Source of the DNA: Zhengitettix transpicula
Lineage: Eukaryota; Arthropoda; Insecta; Orthoptera; Tetrigidae
DNA: 64,000 nucleotides
Assembly (NCBI GenBank): GCA_037074705.1
Contig: CM073591.1
Location: forward strand, 32,220,587-32,284,586
Direction of reading: 5' to 3'
The stretch's first letter is position 1. Every line of letters begins with the position of its first letter. The notes beneath the pieces were generated by a model. The model had not been told where the DNA came from. It saw only the letters and a program-made list of their open reading frames with translations, and made no database searches. Both the position numbers and the translations under genes were made by a program. Shown here piece after piece: positions 13,830 through 24,660 of this stretch.

Positions 13830-14999
13830 TGTAATACCCAGTTAAGAAGGACATAAATTTTGTTCTTATTTCATCATATTTGTTTACCAACTCAGACTGG
13901 GCATTCATGAGTGGTTTGTAAAAAAAAAAGAGATAATAATAAAATTATGGATAAGCGGCTCTTAGAGAAGGGGAGGACTATAATTGGACGTTTAGCGGCT
14001 CTTAGAGCTAATGGTTTTGACAGACATCGGGGCGAAACCCTAAAGGCATAATGACAGAAGTTTTGTGGACACACAATTATATTAAAAGGAAATGTTTATT
14101 TTAATTGTATTGAGAGACTCTCGGAGCGTGAGAAAGCCAACAGTTGGTGTTTGTTTGGTGAACGTGGAAACTTAAAACTGTGAAAAAAAGGAATATTCTG
14201 GAGAGGTGGAAGTGCATAGAAAAGTTAGTGTGGTGTCAAAGTTGGGAGGAGATGGACGTGGAGTGTGGTGCCAGAATCTGAACGAGAAAGACACCTCAAA
14301 AGAGGAGGACGTGAAGGCTGTAGCAGTGGAAAATAGAAAATAGATACTAAAGTGTAAATAAATGATGGTTTAATGACTTTATGGAACGATTTAATCTATG
14401 ATTGAGAGAAAAGAATAAAGCTTGGAGATAAACATTATTGGCCATTTCTAAATATTTCAAACAAACTGAACATTTAGCGCTGGTGACAAATATTCGGTCA
14501 AATTGAATGGTGGCCGTGACTTAAAAACCATTTTAGTCCATGCAAGCAGTCAGGAGTCGGGATATCAAAAAGGATAAAGTGAACGTGTCTGTGAAGCGTG
14601 TGTAAAAGTCTGTGCACAGAAGGGCATTGTAGATTAAAGTGCATTCCTGAAAAACTCAAATAAAATTGTAAGTAGACATTCAGTAATAAATTCTGTAAAT
14701 TGTTAAATAAGGGATATTAGTCAGTCATAGTTCGTTTTCATTTTATTTAATTGCATTGTTTAAATTGTAAATTTTAGTTTTCCGTTTCCTTATCAACCCA
14801 GTAAAGACCCTGGGGTACAGAGTCTGATTTATAAAATGTAACTGGGTTATTAATTGTTGAGGTAAAAGTTTCTAAAAAATATACAGAGATTTTCTTGAGT
14901 TGTATTCTAGATTAATAAAATTGTTTTGTTTAATAAAATTTAATAACTTGTTTAATTTAAATTCTTATAACAATAATTATCAAAAAGAGGGGTATTACA
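13830..14999 (+). mobile_element. Solo LTR-like unit in a TA site
   Basis: A 1170-bp unit begins TGTAATACCC and ends GGTATTACA, with TATAT immediately left and a TA tract immediately right. Its first 100 bp align with the minus-strand unit at 30,920-32,021 (shared CAG..AAGAAGGACA, TTCTGTTCTTATTT-like and ACTCAGACTGGG segments), and it shares the conserved block TATCAACCCAGTAAAGACCC (14,791-14,810). TG...CA ends, a unit length near 1 kb and TATA-type flanks fit a solo LTR of a Ty3/gypsy-type element that targets TA-rich sites. There is no gag or pol and no primer site next to the 3' end. Confidence 0.7.
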
Positions 15000-15039
<40 letters not shown>

Positions 15040-15040
15040 T
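15000..15040. repeat. TA microsatellite
   Basis: About 40 bp of nearly pure TA dinucleotide (one interruption, TACA) directly abutting the end of the LTR-like unit. TA tracts border every copy of that family here. Confidence 0.9.
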
Positions 15041-15089
15041 TATATTCTCAACATACAAATCTACACCCGTAGAGAAAATTTCACCCTAT

Positions 15090-15418
15090 ATCTTTGACGT
15101 GTTCCTTTTAAACCCGAGTTCAACTCTACATTCAACTCTACGTTTAAACCCCGGGGTGGGGATGAACGGAGGTGGAAATTTTCGAACTTGTTAAAACAGC
15201 CAAAGTTAGTCTAAAAAAAATTCTTCGGGGTTAATGAGATAGATATAGTTTTACTAGATATTTTTGAGTATATTTTCAACCGCTTTCGGTTTGGTAGGGG
15301 GTGAAGGGGTGATACATAAAAATAACACAAAAACAACCAAGATTGGAGTCTAATCCGGGGATATGAATATTATCGATTTTAATCATGACCACCAGGAAAA
15401 CGCCTGGAACCCTTCCTA
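15090..15418 (+). mobile_element. Helitron copy, 3' part
   Basis: Homologous to the copy at 1.27-1.64 kb through the shared phrases CGAGTTCAA..., GATTGGAGTC and AATCCGGGG. The terminal hairpin (15,392-15,407) has stem CCAGG/CCTGG and loop AAAACG, where the first copy has CCCGG/CCGGG: the paired bases changed together. The CTAG terminus has decayed to CTAT next to a short TA run. Confidence 0.6.
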
Positions 15419-17500
15419 TATATATAATAATAACCAAAAAAATTAACAATACAAATATATTTACCAATTAGATTCACGCAAAATGATGGTCACAAAAATT
15501 AACGACAAAGAGCATTATTATTATATTAATAAACTACTCTTATCAACTAATTAAATAATAGATCTTATTGTTAAAAAAATAGAAACAAAAATACTGCAGA
15601 AGATTATTTGATTTTGCATTTAAATAACAATATTAAAAGAATAAATCCATTAAACCTCTCTCTTCCCTTAAAAACGTTTGTCTTAATATACGTATGAATT
15701 TTAATTTTTAGCACTAGAGCCTCCAACTATTAATAAAAGACAGTAGAAAATATAGAATAAATATTTCGATGAATATTTACTGGAATGAATTTTACGCATC
15801 TCTTTGCACACAAATCTTGCAAAGTATTTTACAAAGTTTGGAAACTTTGTGTGCTTCAATTAATGTTTACATAGATTTTTTAGTTCTCGTGTGTGAATTC
15901 TATGTTAAAGATACACATTAGAACATTAACCCTGCGCCATAGCATCTTTCTTTGTGCCATTCTATTTAAGCACGTCACTTCGCGCCTCGTGAGAGAAAGG
16001 GTTTGGTTGTGTTGTGGTTCGCACGTGTGCTGGCCCGCGCTGCCTGTATCGTTCTGAATCGGAGGTCGAGTTCTCGAGATTGTACGATTGTTTGATTTTA
16101 AATCTTTGTTATACTGTTTACCTCCTTGGTCTATAATTTATTAAACGGTTTCTTTACATTTTTGAGTATTCTCATACCCCTGTATTCACCTTCCTCGGTA
16201 GCGGCCCTATAAAACCATTTTTATTTGATTTTTTTAAAATTTAATTTGATTTATTTTAATTCCATCAGTCCTCATATGAGGAAATATGGTACGTCAATAC
16301 ATTAAATTACAATATAATAATTGGATGCTACAATTATAAATAATTAGAAGTTAACATAAAAATACTAAAATTCGGGAACACACAAATTTCCCTGTCCAAC
16401 ATCAATAATAATAACAGAAATAATAATTCGTTAACTATACTAAGGGTAATATATAATATTTACAGTTCTAATAAAAATATTCAATATGTACTATTAAATA
16501 ATTAATGATTCGAGAATTGACTATCATAAAATATAGAATTTTCACATTACAAAAATAATCACAAAACTTGACACACGCACACTAGGAGGAAAGACAAATG
16601 AGGGACAAGTCACTTCACGAAACAGAGGGACGAGGAATCTGCCCAGACGTTGATTATTTCACATGTAAAAATGTATACTTAGAGACTCATTGTTCAGTAT
16701 CTGGTGTGATGTCTATAAAAATAATTATTGAACTCTGAAAAACACCAATAATTATTATAACACAATTGAGGAGTTAAAATACAAATAAATTTTATTTCAT
16801 TGCGCTCATCTATTGATGCAATATCTAAATACTTGATGAAGAGAAGTACAGTAATATCGACATTTCCTGAAAGGAAATACATATTTCCATTAGTTTTAAC
16901 AGCCACAGAAAAAGTAAAGACGTTATTAAATGCAAATAATTAAAACGATTTTTAAGGACATGTCGCTTACCAAATGTGTTAAACTCTTCTCTGGTAAATG
17001 TTTACTTGCATGTGACACATTAAGCAATAAATTACAACTTTCCGGATAAATTCAATAAATTTACGAGGTAACAAAAGCCCGCCGGCCGAGGTAATCATAA
17101 AATTGTTCCACTAACAATTACGGACGCTGCAATGAGAGCTCAATTTACTTGGATAAGTTGATGCGTTAATGGCCCAGGACCAACGCGGTGTTTTGTCAAC
17201 TCGCTAATTACGTGGCGTTATCATGTAGATGATTGGACGCAACATCGTAAAAATTACACTGTGCGGGCGCGCAGATGCTAAAAAAAATCCCCGGCCATGT
17301 CAATTAAAACAACGCAGCAGAGCATGTGCCAAAATTTACTAAATAATTTCCCCTTTCCGGCCACAACGTAAACAACGCAACTGGGCCCTGCGGTAGGTTA
17401 CTTCCTGGTCCAAAATAATTATTATAAGTCTAGATAAAAAAATTAAAAATAAAATAAAATGTGTAATACACGTTCCGAATACAAATCAACAGAGTAAATT
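15419..17500. other. Non-coding stretch with a GC-richer segment
   Basis: No gene seen. A segment at about 17,080-17,400 stands out: higher complexity, clustered TAAT/ATTA cores and GGCC-containing motifs, and no open frame. This is the look of an insect non-coding regulatory element, but it is only a candidate. Confidence 0.4.
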
Positions 17501-17596
17501 TAATCAAATTTCATACACCATTTCAAATCGGAAGAAACATTGTGGGAGTAAGACGCGACTACCACCCTCAGGGGTGGGTTTTAACGGAGAAGGATG

Positions 17597-18024
17597 AATA
17601 AGAAAGATAGCCAATAGAGACAAAAAAGGGTAATGTAACATGATTGTTACGAGGTACGGTCGAGCACCCTTGGCGGGGGTGACTGCAGTGGTTGTGTTTA
17701 TGCAGGTGCCGGAAATGCGATGTTATTTTAGGCCGGCCAAGGGGAGAATCATAAGGGTCAGCTCCAGGCTGGACTCGACCGAGGATGGACGTGCTCCAAA
17801 TAGATTACAAAGATTGAAAAACCACGCCTTTAAAGTGACCTACGTCTCATGGTCGATTAAATAAAATTATGAAAGATTAAAAAGTTGTTTTGGTGGTTTT
17901 GTCCCAAAAATTACCTGGCGCCCAACCTGAATAATTAACGAAAAAACAAAAGGAGGGTAGCGGAGCGGCTACAATAAATACCACACCACGTTTCTGGAAT
18001 ACTTGTCCCTTTCTTCAGGTGCTA
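17597..18024 (-). mobile_element. Penelope-like element terminus, interrupted
   Basis: The outer parts (17,597-17,633 and 17,977-18,024) match the uninterrupted sequence at about 43,990-44,105, which is the 3' end of a PLE fragment with a GIY-YIG domain on the same strand. Read on the minus strand it contains CTGAAGAAAGGGACAAG followed by GAAACGTGG (18,018-17,986), the terminal motif common to PLE ends in this window. The middle is filled by an LTR-like insertion. Confidence 0.55.
17634..17976 (+). mobile_element. LTR fragment with tRNA-Lys-type primer site
   Basis: Begins TGTAACATGATT, runs about 280 bp, and is followed at 17,916-17,926 by TGGCGCCCAAC, the first 11 bases of a primer-binding site complementary to the 3' end of tRNA-Lys. 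It stops about 50 bp later at GGCTACA. The matching PLE terminus at 44.05 kb lacks this segment and reads GTAATATAAATACC across the point, so it serves as an empty site. No gag or pol. The LTR family cannot be named. Confidence 0.6.
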
Positions 18025-18265
18025 ATTATTTTTAAATATGTTCAAACCTCCGATATTTGCGTCAGATAAATGTATTTCAGATATATTAATAGTGTTTCTC
18101 TCGATGTTTTTTTTTGTGTACAATTTCAACCCCTCTGGGCATGGAATTGGAGCACCGTTATGGAGAGACATTTCAAAATATTACCGCGAAAACAACAGAG
18201 ATTATAGTCGAATCCGGGGTTACGGACGTCGCTGAGTTAGACAGCCCGGGCAACGCCTAGCACCA

Positions 18266-19849
18266 AGATAAAGAATTGTTTTACAAACTAAGTGATCCTC
18301 GAATGTATTGTATTTTATATTATATTTTCCTCGTAGTTTAACGATTTAAATTTAAAAACTGAAGTTTGGACCGTCTAATTAATATTCCTAGAAAGAATTA
18401 TAATCATATATCATTCAGTTATAAGTCCAGTGAAATAATTTGCCTTTTAGCAATAATTTTGATATTCTGTTTAGAGTCAAAAAAATTAAAAAATAGTTTG
18501 GAAATTGTAGCAATTTTCCAACGTATTACAATTTATCAAATAGGCAGAACAAAAGCGAAATATATTTGCAATTATTTAATGCCGCAAATTATTTGCTATC
18601 GAATAGTTCAAATACATATTGTTATACCCCTGCTTGCTTCCGAAACGTCCAATAAAAATGTACTTTTCTGTTAAATAAAACCTGTAAATGCAGTTACTTT
18701 GTGACGGAGAATCAATAATGATATTAAATATGTGTCCAGTATAAATTTAAATTGATTTATTTTTTATACGTATTTCTGATGAGTCCCGCGAGAATAATAA
18801 TGACATATAGATGCAATGTACCTCAAACTATGACATCAGACGACTCAGGCTCCGCGTTCCAACGTCGTATCGAGAGGTTCTCATAGATATATCTCGAGGA
18901 ATCCTTCCAAAAGGATACTCCCCCCCCCCTCTCTCTCTCTTACCGATAGGATATCTGTGCAGCCAAGCATTAATTTTAGATTAAAAATCTTTCTTGCAGA
19001 CGGAATGTGGGATAGAATGGGGGTTAAGGAAACCTACAGGCGGAGGAGTAAGTGATATGGTTCTATTACATTCCGATTGTACTCCACATGGCTGTTTTCT
19101 ATGACGTTTCTTGCTTGAGGAGAGAATTTTTCCCTTTTCATTTATTCCCCATTAAGGTATGGAATTCCAATTCCAAAAAAATTTTTTTTTAATCGTCAAA
19201 CCTCCCCTGAAAATTAAATTATTCAATGAACGCTCTTATAACTCGTAATCTTCATAAAAATCAAATAACTTAAATGCGAATACTTAAAAAAACGATGTTA
19301 AACAAACTTACGAAATAACTGAACTGAAGACTGAAGAAAGTCTTGAGAACTAAACCGAGTGTAAGCTTTCCGAAATGTAATCACGTTCCTAATCGTCCAT
19401 TTTCAATAATAACGATTTACGTCTTTCATATTTTTAAAATTTGAAACGTTACGGAAAGTGAAGGATGTACAAGAAAAATGTCAGTGATTAAAAATTGAGG
19501 GTTGAAGTTATTTGGAGAGAGAAAAATTACTCCGCGCCGCTTAGAAAGCTTGAATGAGAATTTTTGAAAAAGATGCTGGTTTTTCAGCCCTTCAGCGTGA
19601 TTTCCGACCCCCCCCCCCCACCCCGTAGGTAATTCACAAGTTCTTTTTAGCAGGGTCAGGACTTTTAAAATGTCAACTTTATCGATAGCTTATGTTGAAT
19701 AGTTTCTTCAACCACTCATTCAAGGATTTAACATACATATAAAGATAATTTTTTCAAATAGATTCTAAATATATTAGACCTTAATGTCACTGTAAAAAAG
19801 AATGGAAAATTTACGAAATTAATTAATCGAAACAAAAAATAATTACAAT
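18266..19849. other. Non-coding stretch
   Basis: No supportable gene. The open frame at 18,366-18,674 is AT-composition noise. C and CT runs occur at 18,919-18,941 and 19,608-19,624. Confidence 0.5.
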
Positions 19850-19886
19850 ACGACGTTTCGTCTACAATTTTGGGACTTCCCCAGGT
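19850..19886 (-). ncRNA. PLE-type terminal motif, hammerhead-like
   Basis: On the minus strand, CCTGGGGAAGTCCC is followed by AGACGAAACGTCG, the same order as at PLE 3' ends elsewhere in the window. It is degenerate in the first element, so it is probably a relic. Confidence 0.35.
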
Positions 19887-21116
19887 AATATTCATGTAAC
19901 TCTTTAATATCAAAATTGAGCAATTTTTGTTGTAATGATATTATAATTAATTCTATTGATTGAAGTCAAATTTTCAGTTAAAATTGTGATCTTAATAGTA
20001 ACAAGATTGGTTTTATTTAAGGGATTTGGCATTCAAGTTCAACTTGTCAACGAGATTTAAGGTTACTTACTTAATTTATAAGGAAAATTTAGCCCCAATT
20101 TAATTAATGTACCATACCACCTTATTATATGTAAGTAAATTTATGAATGACGTTTTTTAGCAGAATTGAAATAAAAACAAAACTGAAGAAAATGATAAAT
20201 ATTTGAAAAATGTTTGATAAAAATTTTTCTGAGGTATTTAAAGTCTTTAAAACCAAAATATTTAAATTTTCAAATTGGAGATCTACATATATAAATTACG
20301 TGGGGACGTTTAAAAATTGTCGTATTATAATGATTTTTTTTGTTTCGATTAAATAATGGTATTAAGTTAAAAATATTAATTCTGTCATTTATAATTACAT
20401 TTAAATCATTTTAAGAGAATTTCAAGGGTTGCGGCCTATTGATTGACTTTTCCTGTTCGCAAATTTTTTTAAAAATAAAGTGAGTTATCTGTCGGAGTAT
20501 ACCGTATTCTTCTTTGCAACTATTAACTATAATTAACTTCTTTGAATGCGTATCTCAAGGGTCGTATCTTAGAGGTTCCTATTCTTCGCCGCTCCACCTA
20601 CAGTTCTTTTCAATGTTCCTCCCACATTTCTCTCCACTAGAAGTCTTCGATAAACCTGGAGCCTTATCGAAGGGAACTGGCAAACAACAAAAGATCTCAT
20701 TACAATTCCACGCGTAAGGAAGCCTGCAGAGATGTTAGGGAACGTGACTGCGCAAAGATTTCCTCGACGAAGGTCGGCCATTCAGATTGCACAATGAAGG
20801 CGCCCACTTGTGGGTCGCAGGACGTCTTAAGTTCGCAGGACTGCGAGAGAGGAGCTAACTACCAGACAAAGCGGAGGTCGTGTTACGCGCCATTATAGCC
20901 CTGATAAGCTAAACACTCGGCTAATGGCTCGGATACAATATCTAACACAACAACGGATGTCTCTTATAAATATACGTAGACTATAAACAACATATTTGTC
21001 CGAAAAATATAATTGATTTCAGTCATGAATATAAGTTTACTAGCTACCTAAAACATTAGCTGTTTTCATACAGAAAAAAATAGAAAGCAAGAAATAAATT
21101 ATTCAAAGTAGCAGCA
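19887..21116. other. Non-coding stretch
   Basis: AT-rich to 20.4 kb, then GC-richer (20.55-20.95 kb) with overlapping open frames on both strands that resemble no known protein. No repeat match was found within the window. Confidence 0.45.
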
Positions 21117-22084
21117 CTAGCTACATATTTTACCCATCTCTAGGGTAATTTGTGGATACCTCGTAAAAAAACTCTTCAAGCCATTTTCTGTCGTCTTCTT
21201 AAGAATTGAAGTGCTCCTCAGCGAACGCGTGGACCATCGACGAAAAGAGGTGGTAGTCGGAAGGGGCCAGGTCTAATTATTACGCGGATCGGGGTAGCAT
21301 CTGTCAATGGAGTGCCTCCAAATCCTTCCGAACCATTGATGACGTGTGCGACGGTGCGTTATCGTGGAGAAAAATAAGCTTGTCATGTCTTTGCTGAAAA
21401 TCCTACCTTTTTTTTCACGCAGATCACTGTGAAATTTGATCAGTTTTTTTGTGGTAGCGCAGTGTATTGAAACATTCAGCATGTTTCGACAGTTCATACT
21501 AGACGACACCCTGATGGTCCTACCAAACGCACAGCATGGTCTTCCGCCTGAAGCGATTTGGTCTTGCGGACTATGCTGATGGTTGGCCGGGATCAACCCA
21601 GGATTTCTTTGATTTAGAATTCTTGAAATATACCCAATTTTCATCGTCAGTCACAATCCGACAAAGGAAGGACTTTATTTTTTGTCTGACGACCAAGATT
21701 TCGCATGTCTTTCGGCGTCGCTCCATCTTCTTATAGTTCAATTGATGCGGCACCCGTTTTACGATCCTTTGAACCCTTCCCATGGCACGAAGGTGCATAG
21801 AAATGGTTGGTTGAGAAACATCCAATTGGTCCACAAGCATTTTTGTTTTGCGATTTGTAATCGTCCTCGCCCAAAAGAGCCAGTAATTTATGAACCTCAA
21901 TCTTCCTGTGCAGATTTTCACACTTCTTGTCGCTGAGGTCAAAATAACAGTCTTTGAAGCGACGAAAAAAATCTCTGAACGTTGTTTCCGATAAAACACA
22001 GCCGCCATTGGCCTCAACAACCATTTGATGCAATTCTGAGACCGAATTCGTCAAATTGAAGTAGAAAATCAGAACTTCCCGCAT
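21117..22084 (-). pseudogene. Mariner transposase, inactivated
   Basis: A Tc1/mariner transposase relic that would cut and paste a 1.3-kb element. Reading the minus strand from 22,084: an N-terminal helix-turn-helix region beginning MREVLIFYFNLTNSVSELH (mellifera/irritans-like), a second HTH with VSQPTISMHLRAMGRVQR, then catalytic motifs TDDENWVYF (near 21,645), FLHDNAPSHT (near 21,358) and LAPSDYHLF (near 21,257). The second and third aspartates are 105 nt apart, giving DD34D, the mariner signature. The frame is broken by several shifts and stops (one TAA after AEEHFNS), so no intact protein can be made. Length matches the usual 340-350 residues. Terminal inverted repeats were not recognisable. 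Confidence 0.9.
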
Positions 22085-24260
22085 ATGGTCATTTTTGGAA
22101 AAAAAAACAAGACATGATTACCAAAGGAAAAATGTATGTTGTTGTTGTTTGAAATTTTAGATGATGTGCACTGACAATTTTTACAGATGGCAAACTCATA
22201 AAATAGAATGAGTTGTCCATAGTGTAAAGAATTATTTTTGTGGGCTGGGTTTTTTACGTTAAATCAAAATAAATATTTGACCAATAAAGAAATTTTATAT
22301 AAGTTTATTAAAGTTAAATATGAAAACTGTTATCTCAGGCACCTGTGGTTTTTACATAGAAGAGATCTGCTGCCCGTACCAAATGCGTACTGCTATTCTG
22401 TGTTGTGTTTCCCGCTGTAGCTCTCGTACCGACGTACTGGCGTCGACTCAGGGGTTGATCACTGCCTAAGGCGTCGGCCTCCGGGATTGAATGCTGGCAA
22501 GCCGTCGTACTAAATTGTGTGGTGCTATTCTGTGAACTCTTCACTAACCAATTGTGGCCCCTATCTCACAACGATTCTGCCTCGAACTATCTCAGAGACA
22601 ACAACTTTACGGAGCCTCTCTTAATCACATCCACCAGCTTCGGTGAGCGCAGAACAATTGTCCTTTTCAAAAGCTTATCTCCTCCCTTATAGCCTCTCAT
22701 TCTTTTACTTTTTTCATTGTTAGAAAACTTCGTCAGTTTTACTGATTCTTCCATTGTCACAAGATTTATAGCACGCAGCTGCAGTTCCGTAGTCAACAAT
22801 GGCTAACTATTCTCTCATGTTGAGGCCAACAATCGAGACAGGAAACGAAATTACTTGGATGGAAATATTTATCTCCTCCACCCCCACGCACGTGCACGGT
22901 TTCGAATTCTCAAGACCACAGCAAACAACACTTCCGAGACAAAGAAAAACTTAAACCTAAATATACGCGTTACAATAGTAGCTTAATATGATGGCTAACA
23001 CAATCTATGAGCAAAAAGTGGTTTTACGCTTATGAACCTAGCATATAGTATAAGGGGGTCAGTCAGTGTTATTGATTTCAACCCACAACACTCCTGAATA
23101 ATTTCAATTAGGATTATAATCTTGATGCGCAAATTTTGGAGGCAAGCTTTCAGTCTGGTAACTATTAATTAAAGGTTAATACTTGCGTCGTTGCGGCTTT
23201 TAACGACGTCTCGGTAAATAATAGTAAATTATCAGATAACCGAGTTTGGTATTCCCTTATGAAGGCAGGTTGTGCGTCACACCTCGGGCGCCGTGTATGG
23301 AGCGCTCGGTTAGACTGAGGTGTTAATTGCCATTATGACAATTAACTGCCGACCATTATCGGCGTGAAAGCAGCACGGCACTGCTGCCATGGGAAACGAA
23401 TCTCTTTTGTCTGCATTGTGTTCGATAACACAAGCCATTGTCTTGCAAACATAAAGTTCCCCAGTATCCAAACAAATCACCCCCCACAGTTTTAGTGAGA
23501 GACACAATGCTCTATGTTCAATTCGAAAGGTCATTTGGATCGAGGCCTAAAAACGTGATAAAATTTAAGAGCCACCGTTTCAACCATCCCTGCAGATGGT
23601 AGACGTAATTTACAATTTCCATTACATCAATTATTTCAGCGTTCATATCGACCTGTGCAGCGAACAAAAACACATGATAAAGGCAGACGGCAATTAAGAG
23701 CTCGTGATATGTTCCTTTTCAAGTAGACAGTCATAGCGGATGAAATTGGTTAGCGAGTCGTAATGCTGTGCGATTCAGCTTGTTAAATTAATGAAGCATT
23801 GCAGTCAATACACATTTCTGAACAAAGAAGGTGGACGCAAGTCACAGGTAACAACACCAGCTGTTTCTTTCCATAAATCATCAACAGATAGATATTTATT
23901 CCCAATGGAAAACAAATTAACCGTGGTGGAAAACTGAAGAAAACGGAAAAACTGGTGTAGTTAATGATTGGTGTGAATCGTGTAACATAATTTATATCGC
24001 ATGGATCACGTTTATAAGCCCATTGCGTTTTTTTACCTTCTTCAAACGATAAAGTTCAAAAAGTTCCTTAGACGTCATCCGCTATATTTATTCAGGAATT
24101 TTTATATCTGATATTATTATACATACATATTATATCAGTTAATAAAATAAAAATTTCGGAATTTACCCGTTCAATAAACTTTTTAATAAAAAATTATGTA
24201 TCAAAATTTTGTGGTCAGAAATATAATTAATGAAACTAATAAGAATTTGTTTTTGAAACA
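22085..24260. other. Non-coding stretch with candidate regulatory DNA
   Basis: No gene seen. The part from about 23,170 to 23,600 is complex, GC-richer sequence without a good frame. It holds an inverted pair TTAATTG/CAATTAA (23,323-23,345) around CCATTATGA and CATTGTGT/CATTGTCT motifs of the Sox type. This may be an enhancer, but there is no direct evidence. The short frames at 22.3-22.8 kb show no family resemblance. Confidence 0.4.
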
Positions 24261-24261
24261 A

Positions 24262-24660
24262 AAATTATTTATTTAAAGACGTTTCGTTCTTGGATTAGGA
24301 CCTATTCAAGTTGTAAAGGAATTTCTTTCAAGAACACCTAAAAAAATTATTAACAAATTAAATACTGGCCAAATTATTTTTTTAAAAAACAATAAAAATT
24401 GAGAAAAAAGACAATTAATTTATAATTTATAAAAAAACAAAAGAAATTTAATGCTACTGAAGATATTTGAGTGTTTTAATGATATTTTGGTTTGATTAAT
24501 TGCCTGTTTTTTCTAATTTGTCTTTTAATGTTATTTGCCATTATTTAATTTATTAATAATTTTTAGATTTTATTGTTTGTAATTTCCTAAAAACCAAAAA
24601 AGTCCTAATTCAAGGAATAAACGTCTTTAATAATTTTTTTTCAAAAAATTAAGGTTTTCT
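24262..24660. mobile_element. Two Penelope-like termini facing opposite ways
   Basis: A plus-strand PLE 3' end (about 24,480-24,660) reads TTTAATTTATTAATAATTTTT, then AAGTCCTAATTCAAGGAATAAACGTCTTTAATAA, and aligns with the end of the PLE at 57.06-57.17 kb. A minus-strand copy of the same terminal 60 bp lies at 24,262-24,320 (GACGTTTCGTTCTTGGATTAGGAC on the plus strand). The pair makes an imperfect inverted repeat with about 270 bp between. Inverted terminal copies are known for Penelope insertions. Confidence 0.5.

Larger units (their letters stand above)
17505..18265 (+). mobile_element. Helitron copy split by later insertions
   Basis: Left part (about 17,505-17,597; phrase CTACCACCCTCAGGGGTGGG) and right part (about 18,024-18,265; phrase ATAGTCGAATCCGGGGTTAC, then CAGCCCGGGCAACGCC) join to give the order seen in the 1.27-1.64 kb copy. 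The roughly 425 bp between are unrelated to Helitrons and match other elements. The terminal hairpin is degraded. Confidence 0.6.

Noticed and set aside
18366..18674. 102-codon plus-strand frame
   Set aside because: AT-driven composition (I, N, K, Y), no motif and no neighbour.
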